A DNA stretch of 10,076 nucleotides from Nitrososphaerales archaeon TH5895 (GTDB lineage: Archaea; Thermoproteota; Nitrososphaeria; Nitrososphaerales; Nitrososphaeraceae): assembly GCA_014523695.1 (NCBI GenBank), contig JAATVS010000558.1, positions 1 through 10,076 on the forward strand, in the 5' to 3' direction. Both the position numbers and the translations under genes were made by a program. This document shows, one piece after another, positions 1 through 5,647 of the stretch (position 1 is the stretch's first letter; the number at the start of each line of letters is the position of its first letter). Below the pieces are notes generated by a model. It was given only the letters and a program-made list of their open reading frames with translations, was not told where the DNA came from and ran no database searches.

Positions 1-322
1 CCGCTCTATCCCTGTTTTTCATTTTTCTATGTCCATTATTAGAGATGAACACAAGTATTTAGGTAAATTTTAAGTAACTACTTGGAAATAAATCTGCTTT
101 TAATGGTATACTAATTGGGGATAGATAACCTATAGAAGAAAAATCTGATCCAAAATAAGAGAATCGTAAGTTGTTGGCAAGATAGCGCTTTAAATTTTGA
201 AATGGTTCGAATGTCCTTCAAATATCAGAAAGTACAATGATAGAAGATAGAATAACACACTAAGCATTTGGGGGCCACCTGCAGGAAATAATCAATTATA
301 AGAAGCAGTCCAGCTTTATAGA
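1..322. other. left-edge stretch without a supportable gene
   Basis: All three plus-strand frames hit a stop within the first 75 bases, so at most a very short C-terminal tail of a plus-strand gene could lie here. On the minus strand an ATG at 22-20 opens a frame reading MKNRDRA that runs off the left edge. An AT-rich tract near 65-75 could serve as its TATA box, so a minus-strand gene may begin here, but seven codons cannot support a call. The rest, including the GC-richer patch near 270-285, shows no long ORF, tRNA-like fold or repeat that I can see. Confidence 0.4.
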
Positions 323-883
323 TTAAAAGTGTACTAGTCTGAAGCTTTTATCCCTTCTCTCTTTTAAAAAGGTATCAATATCTTGTATAATATGGGAACA
401 CCTAATCTTTGAAGCGCCTAAGTTGATTACATGGGTTGTGTCCTTAGCTTTGAGATCCAGGGTAGTAATCAACCACATATTCAGATCTTCAGTTTTTAGC
501 TTAAGGAAGGACAGTATTTCGTCGATCGTTGTCATATCGATAGGACTCCGGATAAACTGTACAACTATTACATCACTGGGATTTCTTGACAAGGTATGAA
601 GGTTAGGTATAATTAAGTCAATCGAAAGATGTGAAATTTTGACCTTTCTCTGAGAGGGAATAGTGCATGCTGTAAGCATAAAGTGTAGTAATATCTCATA
701 CATTGTAACCAATGAATTGCCGTCCAGTCTGTTGCTGAATTGTTCTAATGATCTATTGAAGAGGTGTTGCATGTACTCGTCTGCGATTTTTATATTTGAA
801 ATTACATCTGAACGGATTTTATGTTTGCCAATCTCATTTATTGCATCATATACTATAGAAACTAGTTTAGCTCTATCACTCAT
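323..883 (-). CDS. conserved-looking hypothetical protein, about 186 aa
   Basis: I do not recognise this protein. The N-terminal half (to about residue 85) looks helical and contains a run reading RLDGNSLVTMYEILLHFML. The C-terminal half alternates short hydrophobic strands (SIDLIIPN, VIVVQFIR, MWLITT) with helices and has no membrane segment or signal peptide. The strand-Asp-strand pattern loosely recalls the PD-(D/E)XK nuclease fold, but the acidic-x-Lys pair is missing (VVQF), so this is speculation. An ATG 15 bases upstream (898) gives 191 aa. I chose ATG 883 because a TATA-like box at 911-920 would place transcription start near 889, between the two ATGs. It stands alone, with more than 500 bp of spacer before thiC. 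The gene is likely real because the frame is long and the promoter well placed. Confidence 0.75.
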   Translation of the reverse strand: MSDRAKLVSIVYDAINEIGKHKIRSDVISNIKIADEYMQHLFNRSLEQFSNRLDGNSLVTMYEILLHFMLTACTIPSQRKVKISHLSIDLIIPNLHTLSRNPSDVIVVQFIRSPIDMTTIDEILSFLKLKTEDLNMWLITTLDLKAKDTTHVINLGASKIRCSHIIQDIDTFLKERRDKSFRLVHF

Positions 884-1412
884 ACACAAGTCTCTCATTT
901 AGAAGCGTGATAAATAAATATGGTGGTATGGGTTAAAAGGTCTGAGTATACTTTTTTAATGAAATTGTAGAATTGATAGAGCTCCTATAACGTTGTACTG
1001 CATACTTTGATTTTATGCCAGATGACATATTATGTGACAGCTCATGAATCAATGTTGAATAACACACTTATTTTCTATGTAATACTACCTCATCGGCAGT
1101 CTGTTTGGTTGATAATCCCCGTTATTTTTGAATATTACATTAAGTATTATCATAGGTTCCATTATCAACCGTGTAAAAGTAAAATAAAATACATGTTGAC
1201 GCAAAGATCTATCTCAAATTGATTTCCGCATATATAGTGTAATCAATACTAATAACAGTAATGTTTATACTTGAACCACTATTACTCGAAGTCACAATAA
1301 ATCGCAGAATCATTCATATTTGAACTTCTAGATCAAATTATCTTGATTCTGTAAAGAGCTGACTCGCTTCAAGTAAATACTGTCATTGGTAACAGAGAAA
1401 TTGTAGATGTTC
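884..1412. other. spacer of about 500 bp, possible leaderless mini-ORF
   Basis: This AT-rich spacer lies between the 3' end of thiC and the promoter of the 323-883 gene. The only longer plus-strand frame (1007-1222) needs a TTG start and reads as aromatic-rich, non-protein-like sequence, so I do not call it. A 20-codon plus-strand frame at 1261-1323 begins exactly at an ATG about 26 bases after a TATA-like GCATATATAG at 1229-1238, which is the geometry of leaderless archaeal genes. It is noted but not called as a gene. No tRNA or long inverted repeat was found. Confidence 0.4.
911..920 (-). promoter_or_regulatory. TATA-like box for the 323-883 gene
   Basis: The minus strand reads TATTTATTTA. 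Its centre is about 26 bases before a predicted start near 889, leaving a leader of only about 6 bases before ATG 883. Archaeal TATA boxes usually sit 25-30 bases before the transcription start. Confidence 0.45.
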
Positions 1413-2750
1413 CTATTCATTAATACTAGTTTTTTTCGTAATTACTTCATCATTCCTACGTTGTTGCGGTAACATTATGTATACACAAGCTCCTCCACAC
1501 ATAGTACAAGGAACATTATTGCCATCTAGCTGACCTTGTCGTCTGTGATGTATCTTGGCAGCCTGCTCAGGATCAATAGACAGAGCTATCTGCTTTTCCC
1601 AATTCAGAGTTCGCCGTGCTTCAGTAATCTCTTTATCCCAATCGATTACTTTTTCACGCAGTTTGACAAGGTCGCCTGCATGTGCGGCTATTCTATATGC
1701 TATTAGTCCTTCCTTTACTTCGTCGACAGTAGGCAATCCCAGGTGCTCTGCAGGCGTCAAGTAGCAAAGGAGGTCAACACCTTCAGCGGCGGAAACAGCG
1801 GCTCCAATTGCGCTAGCGATGTGATCATATCCCGCTGCTATGTCTGTTACTAAAGGACCAAGAACATAGTAGGGAACGTTTCCTATGAGTGATTTCGCAA
1901 GTCGAACATTTGCAGCAACTTCATTCAATGGAACATGTCCTGGACCTTCGACCATAACTTGAATGTCTTGCTCATGAGCTTTCTTTGTAAGTCTTGATAC
2001 ATTCAACATCTCCTCAATCTGCAATTCATCATGGGAATCCAGTATCGATCCAGGACGTAATGCGTCGCCCAAGCTGAATGTAACATCATACTCCCGGGCA
2101 ATTTCACAGAGATAATCAAAGTGTTTGAAATAAGGATTCTCTTTGTCATACTTTAGCATCCATGCTGCCGTTATGGTACCTCCTTTAGAGACTATTCCAC
2201 CATGTCTTTTTACCTCCAGTACTCTTTTTGCTAGTTCCTTAGTTATACCAGAATGTATGGTAGTATAATCAACTCCATCTTTAACATTCTTTTCAAACGC
2301 GTTCAGAAAATCATCCTCTGTAATATTAAGAGGGTTCTTGTATTTCTGGACTCCATGTGCATAAGCTTGATAAATTGGAACTGAACCAAAAGTTATTTTG
2401 GCTTCTTCCAATAGTCTTTCTCTGATTAGATCAAGATCGCCTCCATCCGACAAATCCATTATAGTATCCGCCCCGTGATTGACAGCAATCTTTGCCTTTG
2501 AGATCTCTTCCTCAAGATCTTGATACAAGGTCGAAGTTCCAATATTCACATTTACTTTGGTCTTCAAACCATTTCCTATTCCAACAACTCGGACGGCTTC
2601 TTGCTTTCTCGCGAGATTCCTGGGGATGATAATACTTCCTCTGGCTATCCCATGCATAAGGGCCTCAATATTTATCCTTTCATCTTTAGAAACACGAATC
2701 ATTTCGTCAGTTGTTTGGCCCTTTCTAGCACAGCTCATTTGGGTACCCAT
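1413..2750 (-). CDS. thiC: phosphomethylpyrimidine synthase ThiC
   Basis: ThiC is a radical-SAM enzyme of the cytosol. It rearranges 5-aminoimidazole ribotide into HMP-phosphate, the pyrimidine half of thiamin, giving off CO and formate. Family blocks are visible in order: the N-terminal QMSCARKG segment, TTIHSG, VSKGGTI, SLGDALRPGS, VMVEGPGHVPL, GPLVTDIAAGYDHI and CYLTPAEHLGLP. A C-terminal Cys cluster (C415, C418, C422; spacing C-x2-C-x3-C) should hold the [4Fe-4S] cluster. At 445 aa it is the short archaeal type, without the long N-terminal domain of many bacterial enzymes. ATG 2750 lies 28 bases from a TATA-like box, so the mRNA is probably leaderless, which leaves no room for a TPP riboswitch. 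It is transcribed alone, with no other thiamin gene in the window. Confidence 0.97.
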   Translation of the reverse strand: MGTQMSCARKGQTTDEMIRVSKDERINIEALMHGIARGSIIIPRNLARKQEAVRVVGIGNGLKTKVNVNIGTSTLYQDLEEEISKAKIAVNHGADTIMDLSDGGDLDLIRERLLEEAKITFGSVPIYQAYAHGVQKYKNPLNITEDDFLNAFEKNVKDGVDYTTIHSGITKELAKRVLEVKRHGGIVSKGGTITAAWMLKYDKENPYFKHFDYLCEIAREYDVTFSLGDALRPGSILDSHDELQIEEMLNVSRLTKKAHEQDIQVMVEGPGHVPLNEVAANVRLAKSLIGNVPYYVLGPLVTDIAAGYDHIASAIGAAVSAAEGVDLLCYLTPAEHLGLPTVDEVKEGLIAYRIAAHAGDLVKLREKVIDWDKEITEARRTLNWEKQIALSIDPEQAAKIHHRRQGQLDGNNVPCTMCGGACVYIMLPQQRRNDEVITKKTSINE

Positions 2751-2773
2751 GAAATCAGATTAGACTTTTAATC

Positions 2774-2782
2774 AATATATAG
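2774..2782 (-). promoter_or_regulatory. TATA-like box of thiC
   Basis: The minus strand reads CTATATATT, centred about 28 bases before the thiC ATG. This predicts a leaderless or 1-3 base leader transcript. If thiC is controlled by thiamin here, it would be at the level of transcription initiation rather than by a riboswitch. Confidence 0.55.
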
Positions 2783-3070
2783 ATAAGCCTAATCATACCC
2801 CCTTTGTATTGGGTTGAGTAATTGCAAACGGATACACGAGACTAAAATAGATCAATCTTGACGATTTGTGTAAATTACTCTTAATTTATATTGCCTTTAT
2901 CTAATATTTGGACAATCGAAGGGCACTTTGTTGCTTCTGAATATTCACCAACTTCGATAGAAAGTTCTTAGAAAATGCAAGAAGAACCCATCTTCAACGC
3001 GTAATGATATGATGAATAGTTATGGTTAGAGCACAACAGAATCTATCGGAATGGGATGACGTAATCCGTA
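2783..3070. other. intergenic spacer upstream of thiC
   Basis: No gene is supported here. A perfect 7-bp inverted repeat, ATCGAAG at 2915-2921 and CTTCGAT at 2952-2958, encloses a 30-base loop. It is far from the thiC promoter and may be chance. A plus-strand frame starting at 3022 looks protein-like for about 33 codons but then runs into the antisense of the alanine repeats, and it has no TATA-like box at the right distance. Confidence 0.35.
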
Positions 3071-3088
3071 TCCCTAAAAAAATAGGGG
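3071..3088 (-). terminator. probable terminator of the repeat-protein gene
   Basis: On the minus strand, about 35 bases after the TAG stop at 3122, the sequence reads CCCCTATTTTTTTAGGGA. CCCTA and TAGGG can pair around a T-rich loop, and the run of seven Ts would act as an archaeal U-tract terminator. The T-run is the stronger evidence, since archaeal termination depends mainly on U-runs and less on hairpins. Confidence 0.4.
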
Positions 3089-3121
3089 AATCTTGGTCAT
3101 CGGCCTTTAAGCACGCTCAAA

Positions 3122-3613
3122 CTAATTGTTTCCAGCTGCTGCGGCTGCTGCTGCTGAGTTGCCTGCTGCTGCGGCTGCTGCTGCTGCACTGCTGTTATCA
3201 CTATCATCGCCGTCATGATGTCTCTTCTTGCAGTCATCGTCGTCATGATGTCTCTTCTTATCATCGTCGTCATGATGTCTCTTCTTGCAGTCATCGTCGT
3301 CATGATGTCTCTTCTTATCATCGTCGTCATGATGTCTCTTCTTATCATCGTCGTCATGATGTCTCTTCTTATCATCGTCGTCATGATGTCTCTTCTTATC
3401 ATCGTCGTCATGGTCACCGCCGGATGCAGCTGCTGCTGCTGACGCGGAGCCACCATCGCTGGATGCAGCTGCTGCTGCTGACGCGGAGCCACCATCGTTG
3501 TCGTTGTCTCCCCTGTCATCTGCTAAAGCTAGCTTTGGAGCAAACGGAATTCCTGGTACCAACGTACCTAATCCCAAAATTGCTACTAAAGTTAGTGCTA
3601 ATATGGTTTTCAT
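3122..3613 (-). CDS. secreted Ala/His/Asp repeat protein (KKRHHDDDD repeats)
   Basis: I know of no named family for this 163-aa protein. Residues 1-31 form a Sec-type signal peptide: K2, a hydrophobic core, then LALA followed by DD, with cleavage likely after A31. The mature part has three repeat blocks. Residues 41-66 hold two 13-aa units of GGSASAAAAAS type. Residues 68-133 hold seven KKRHH motifs separated by HDDDD-type tetrads, with a Cys inserted before the fifth and seventh (C109, C128). Residues 143-163 hold two polyalanine runs ending in GN. No hydrophobic C-terminal anchor is visible. The His pairs and Asp runs suggest binding of divalent metal (copper, nickel, zinc or calcium); this is inference. 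ATG 3613 fits the TATA box better than a TTG 12 bases upstream, which would add four residues. DNA units are almost identical, so copy number probably varies. Antisense frames through the array are open only because of the repeat. Confidence 0.8.
   Translation of the reverse strand: MKTILALTLVAILGLGTLVPGIPFAPKLALADDRGDNDNDGGSASAAAAASSDGGSASAAAAASGGDHDDDDKKRHHDDDDKKRHHDDDDKKRHHDDDDKKRHHDDDDCKKRHHDDDDKKRHHDDDDCKKRHHDGDDSDNSSAAAAAAAAGNSAAAAAAAGNN
3135..3186. repeat. two 30-bp-spaced CTG-rich direct repeats (polyalanine tail)
   Basis: The 22-base sequence beginning GCTGCTGCGG occurs at 3135-3156 and again at 3165-3186. It encodes the two C-terminal alanine runs of the secreted repeat protein. 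The 30-base period keeps the reading frame. The alanine codons are mostly CAG/CCG on the plus strand read in reverse, far more GC-rich than the surroundings. Confidence 0.8.
3211..3411. repeat. tandem 27/30-bp coding repeat, seven full copies
   Basis: CGTCATGATG starts at 3211, 3241, 3268, 3298, 3325, 3352 and 3379, with a degenerate eighth copy (CGTCATGGTC) at 3406. Spacings are 30, 27, 30, 27, 27, 27 and 27. The 30-base units carry an extra in-frame triplet that encodes Cys. On the coding (minus) strand each unit encodes KKRHHDDDD. Copies are almost identical at the DNA level, including third positions, which indicates recent expansion by slippage or recombination and not old protein-level conservation. 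Confidence 0.95.
3422..3497. repeat. 39-bp direct repeat, two copies (SASAAAAAS units)
   Basis: A 37-base segment starting GGATGCAGCTG and ending CACCATCG occurs at 3422-3458 and identically at 3461-3497, a period of 39 bases or 13 codons. It encodes the two DGGSASAAAAAS units just after the signal peptide of the secreted repeat protein. Confidence 0.9.
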
Positions 3614-3630
3614 CTTCTTCTGCAAAAATG

Positions 3631-3645
3631 ATATATATTATTTAA
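3631..3645 (-). promoter_or_regulatory. TATA-like tract for the repeat-protein gene
   Basis: The minus strand reads TTAAATAATATATAT. Depending on which part serves as the TATA box, transcription would start at about 3608-3615, which brackets ATG 3613 and supports it over the TTG at 3625 as the start. Confidence 0.5.
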
Positions 3646-3947
3646 GGGTTAAGAATGTCTGTAAGATAAGATTAATTTTTCTGAACTGTCATTCTACCTT
3701 AAAATTGTTCGGGAACTATTCACTGAAAAACAAATATTGATAATCTAACATTTTTGCTGGCTTGAGGTTTAGTTTTGGTTAGCAACTGACCTTGGCTACG
3801 GTTTAGAGAATCTGAGAAGTGTTTGGTAATAAGGGAATGATACTATTTGATGGCTAAATACTAGTTCCGAAACAATTAAAGATGCGAATTGTGGTCATTA
3901 GAATATTTTACGACTCGATGGCCGCAAACATAATAGTTGTCGGCTCT
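3646..3947. other. intergenic spacer, about 300 bp
   Basis: No ORF, tRNA-like fold or clear repeat can be supported between the repeat-protein promoter and the 3' end of the zinc-ribbon gene. Frames on both strands are broken by frequent stops. Confidence 0.5.
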
Positions 3948-4178
3948 TTATCCAACACGCAGATGTAGACTACAACTCTCGCAGTAATAATAAAGTCTGT
4001 CAAAATCGGAATAAAGTTGTAAGATCTCATTGCATCTTGGACATTCAATTTCAATGTCCAATCGTGATATTAATGTTTCAGGTTTTGGATGGGGTTTTCC
4101 AAATTTCGCTCTTTTAACCAATCCAGGCATCGAGATCGGTCCATTCGATAAGATTCCATTTTGAGTATTCCTGGACAT
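3948..4178 (-). CDS. small zinc-ribbon protein, 76 aa
   Basis: The protein has a basic, Pro/Gly-rich and probably disordered N-terminus (residues 1-35) followed by a zinc ribbon. C46-P-R-C49 and C66-E-S-C69, spaced by 16 residues, form the usual two-knuckle zinc site, with aromatic residues between them (LYYYCESC). It has no enzyme motif, signal peptide or membrane helix. Small zinc ribbons of this kind act as nucleic-acid or protein contact modules; the actual partner is unknown. ATG 4178 follows a TATA-like box with a predicted leader of about 10 bases. It is a single gene: the next one downstream is more than 300 bp away and has its own promoter. I am sure of the ribbon, not of the role. 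Confidence 0.8.
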   Translation of the reverse strand: MSRNTQNGILSNGPISMPGLVKRAKFGKPHPKPETLISRLDIEIECPRCNEILQLYSDFDRLYYYCESCSLHLRVG

Positions 4179-4210
4179 TTTTGCCTAGGATATTTTGTAC
4201 ACATTATTCT

Positions 4211-4220
4211 TTTATATAAT
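4211..4220 (-). promoter_or_regulatory. TATA-like box of the zinc-ribbon gene
   Basis: The minus strand reads ATTATATAAA, placing the predicted start near 4189, about 11 bases before ATG 4178. The core TTTATATAA is nearly symmetrical, so weak transcription in the plus direction is also possible. Confidence 0.5.
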
Positions 4221-4231
4221 ATGCAAATATC

Positions 4232-4263
4232 CCCGTGTATAATTGATAATGAAGATATACGGG
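4232..4263 (+). repeat. 9-bp inverted repeat upstream of the zinc-ribbon promoter
   Basis: CCCGTGTAT (4232-4240) pairs with ATATACGGG (4255-4263) around a 14-base loop. One pair is G-U if transcribed on the plus strand and a C-A mismatch if transcribed on the minus strand. It lies 11 bases upstream of the TATA box, where a regulator site could sit. Confidence 0.4.
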
Positions 4264-4460
4264 AACATTATTTAATGACCTTTAAAAAATCTGATGGCTT
4301 CTATCTTATGGCTATCCATTGTATTGTATTTATCCCCTTACGTGAAAGATTGGCGATGAATCTCTATTTTTATGCTAATGCACGTACACTGCATGCCAAG
4401 AGCGAAATGTGCTATTGAATCAATTCACTACATGATATCCACTAATGGAATTTAGGAGCA

Positions 4461-4924
4461 TCATAATTTTAGCGCCGAATCTAGAGGATTTTTGATCCCA
4501 TCTATGTAGTCTTGTAATATTATGTTGAGGTTTTCAGCTGAAATTGGTTTCATTATTATCTCATTAACACCTGCAATCATAGCGTTACGTACTACACTGT
4601 CTCCAATTTCACATGAACTCATAAGGAATATTTTCACGGTGTTGCTTAGTTCTCTTATTTGTTTGACAAGTACCAAATATTCAGTACTAGATGTCTGGAA
4701 ATCACATAAAACCATGTCGTAATTTACCTTTTACTTTTCTCAATCTTCTGGAAGGCTGCGAATATGTTTGTAAAACAATGAACTTTGAAACCATATTCCT
4801 CTAAACTTTCCTTCAAGGTCATTGCAGATTCATAATCACTATTCACCAAAAGTATCTTCGTGATTCTTTGATACGGCAAATTTTTGTTTGAACTACGCGG
4901 AAATTTATCTACTAGTGAGCCCAC
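4461..4924 (-). pseudogene. single-domain response regulator receiver, frameshifted
   Basis: Two adjacent minus-strand frames, 4924-4724 (66 aa, GTG start) and the one ending at 4461, together make one CheY-like receiver of about 154 aa. The first supplies strand 1 and helix 1 (KILLVNSDYES onward) and stops at TAA 4726-4724. The second, offset by one base, supplies the phospho-acceptor loop MVLCDF (D75 if joined), the Ser switch position (FLMSS) and the conserved Lys-Pro (IIMKP). Adding one A to the AAAA run at 4732-4729 restores ...KSKKVNYDMVLCDF without a stop. The usual acidic pair is weakened to N-S-D (residues 28-30). No output domain follows. It is either a recent pseudogene or an indel in the sequence itself. 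Programmed frameshifting is unlikely because no good slippery heptamer is present. The GTG start is supported by a TATA box 31 bases away. Confidence 0.8.
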
Positions 4925-4950
4925 GATAATAATTTTAGTTGCTGGACAAA

Positions 4951-4960
4951 GATATATAAT
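4951..4960 (-). promoter_or_regulatory. TATA-like box of the receiver gene
   Basis: The minus strand reads ATTATATATC. The predicted start near 4929 leaves about 5 bases before GTG 4924. An intact promoter suggests that inactivation of the receiver, if real, is recent. Confidence 0.5.
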
Positions 4961-5026
4961 AATACGCTAAGAAAATACAGTGAGAATTTACAGAAAAATG
5001 TTTGTATTCAAGTGTAAAAGGTTCTA

Positions 5027-5059
5027 TGACGATCGTTCTACCTATCTCAAAGATCGTCA
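5027..5059. repeat. 8-bp perfect inverted repeat between winged-helix and receiver genes
   Basis: TGACGATC (5027-5034) and GATCGTCA (5052-5059) are perfect complements around a 17-base loop. The left arm also contains the self-complementary ACGATCGT (5029-5036). It lies after the winged-helix gene and about 70 bases before the receiver TATA box, so it could be an operator or a transcript-end hairpin. No T-run follows it on the minus strand, which argues against a terminator. Confidence 0.45.
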
Positions 5060-5105
5060 CACGTTATGATTTCGGTCACTAACGGGACAAGCATTTAGAG
5101 TATGT

Positions 5106-5396
5106 TTACTGAGCAAATTGTACAACTTGCTGCTTCATAATCATCAGTTCATTCATCTGTGAATACATCTTAAGGAAACGCATGCCTTTCTCAGTGGTTT
5201 TAAATGTTCTATCTCCGGGAGTATATTCTATCAGGTCATTCTCAATTAAGAACAACAAATAGTCCTTCAAGAGAGTATGTGAGAGATATGTTTTATAGAG
5301 TATTTCGGTTTGCCTTATTCGATTTCCATTTGCTGTTGCAAGAATAGACGCTATTATCTCCGATCTGCTTCTATGTTGTTGTCTTAGTTGCTTCAT
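5106..5396 (-). CDS. small winged helix-turn-helix transcriptional regulator
   Basis: This 96-aa protein has the helix-helix-recognition helix-wing order of compact archaeal regulators. RSEIIASILATAN is helix 1, the TEILYKTYLSHTLLKDYLLFLIENDLI stretch holds the turn and recognition helices, EYTPGDRTFKTTEKG is the beta wing, and a C-terminal helix (about residues 72-96) probably makes the dimer. It resembles the HTH_45 (PF14947) group, expanded in thaumarchaea; that family assignment is from memory. It has no ligand domain or cysteines. A GTG codon directly precedes ATG 5396. I use the ATG because the TATA-like box at 5418-5426 predicts a start on it. It might act on the neighbouring receiver or dps promoters, but nothing in the sequence proves this. 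Confidence 0.88.
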   Translation of the reverse strand: MKQLRQQHRSRSEIIASILATANGNRIRQTEILYKTYLSHTLLKDYLLFLIENDLIEYTPGDRTFKTTEKGMRFLKMYSQMNELMIMKQQVVQFAQ

Positions 5397-5417
5397 CACA
5401 AATAATATATTATTAGA

Positions 5418-5426
5418 ATAATATTA
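5418..5426 (-). promoter_or_regulatory. TATA-like box of the winged-helix gene
   Basis: The minus strand reads TTAATATTA, centred 26 bases before ATG 5396, consistent with a leaderless transcript. The AT-rich tract at 5401-5411 also resembles a TATA box but is too close to the start. Confidence 0.4.
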
Positions 5427-5467
5427 ACAAATGTAGTGTAAAGTCTATAAGAGTTTTCTATGATTAA

Positions 5468-5502
5468 CCGCCAATAATTTTATTTCATCTCAGTTGTGGC
5501 GG
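5468..5502. repeat. CCGCCA/TGGCGG inverted repeat in the divergent spacer
   Basis: CCGCCA (5468-5473) and TGGCGG (5497-5502) are perfect GC-rich complements in an AT-rich spacer between the divergent winged-helix and dps genes. The arm-to-arm centre distance is 29 bases, close to three DNA helical turns, which would suit a dimeric protein site; that is inference. Confidence 0.4.
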
Positions 5503-5582
5503 CTACAAAATGATCTATGATGGTAAGGGGTGGATAATTTACCTTCTCGCGATATCTAGTTTCAGATTGCCAAAAATATGAT

Positions 5583-5615
5583 GACCTCATCTAGATCCGA
5601 ATCAGGTATGAGATC
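5583..5615. promoter_or_regulatory. imperfect inverted repeat abutting the dps TATA box, possible operator
   Basis: GACCTCAT (5583-5590) and ATGAGATC (5608-5615) match as an inverted repeat at 7 of 8 pairs. The right arm ends one base before the TATA-like tract. This position, just upstream of the TFB/TBP site, is typical of archaeal activator or repressor sites. Confidence 0.35.
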
Positions 5616-5624
5616 TTTTTATAC
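5616..5624 (+). promoter_or_regulatory. TATA-like box of dps
   Basis: TTTTTATAC is centred about 27 bases before ATG 5648, so the dps transcript is probably leaderless. There is no Shine-Dalgarno-like GGAGG before the start, consistent with this. Confidence 0.55.
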
Positions 5625-5647
5625 ATTGATAACATAAATCTGATATA

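Noticed and set aside
195..230. GGTTCGAAT resembling a tRNA T-loop
   Set aside because: Flanking bases do not form the 5-bp T-stem, and no acceptor or anticodon stem can be built around it.
1007..1222. Plus-strand 71-codon frame in the spacer before thiC's 3' end
   Set aside because: It needs a TTG start, has no TATA-like element at the right distance, and its Tyr/Ile/His-rich reading fits AT-rich noncoding DNA.
2751..2830. Possible TPP riboswitch before thiC
   Set aside because: The TATA box at 2774-2782 puts the transcript start on the ATG, leaving no leader, and no CTGAGA-type core is seen on the minus strand upstream.
3022..3645. Plus-strand 207-codon frame, and other open frames, across the repeat array
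   Set aside because: They are open only because the antisense repeat unit lacks stops. Products would be Leu/His/Arg-rich low-complexity peptides, and the minus frame alone has a signal peptide and a promoter at the right distance.
4161..4418. Plus-strand 85-codon frame opposite the zinc-ribbon promoter
   Set aside because: It overlaps the start and TATA box of the zinc-ribbon gene, has no suitable promoter of its own before the first ATG, and shows no domain or motif.
4724..4735. Programmed -1 frameshift joining the receiver halves
   Set aside because: The codons at the junction (AGT AAA AGG TAA) do not form a slippery heptamer with good re-pairing, so an indel explains the split better.
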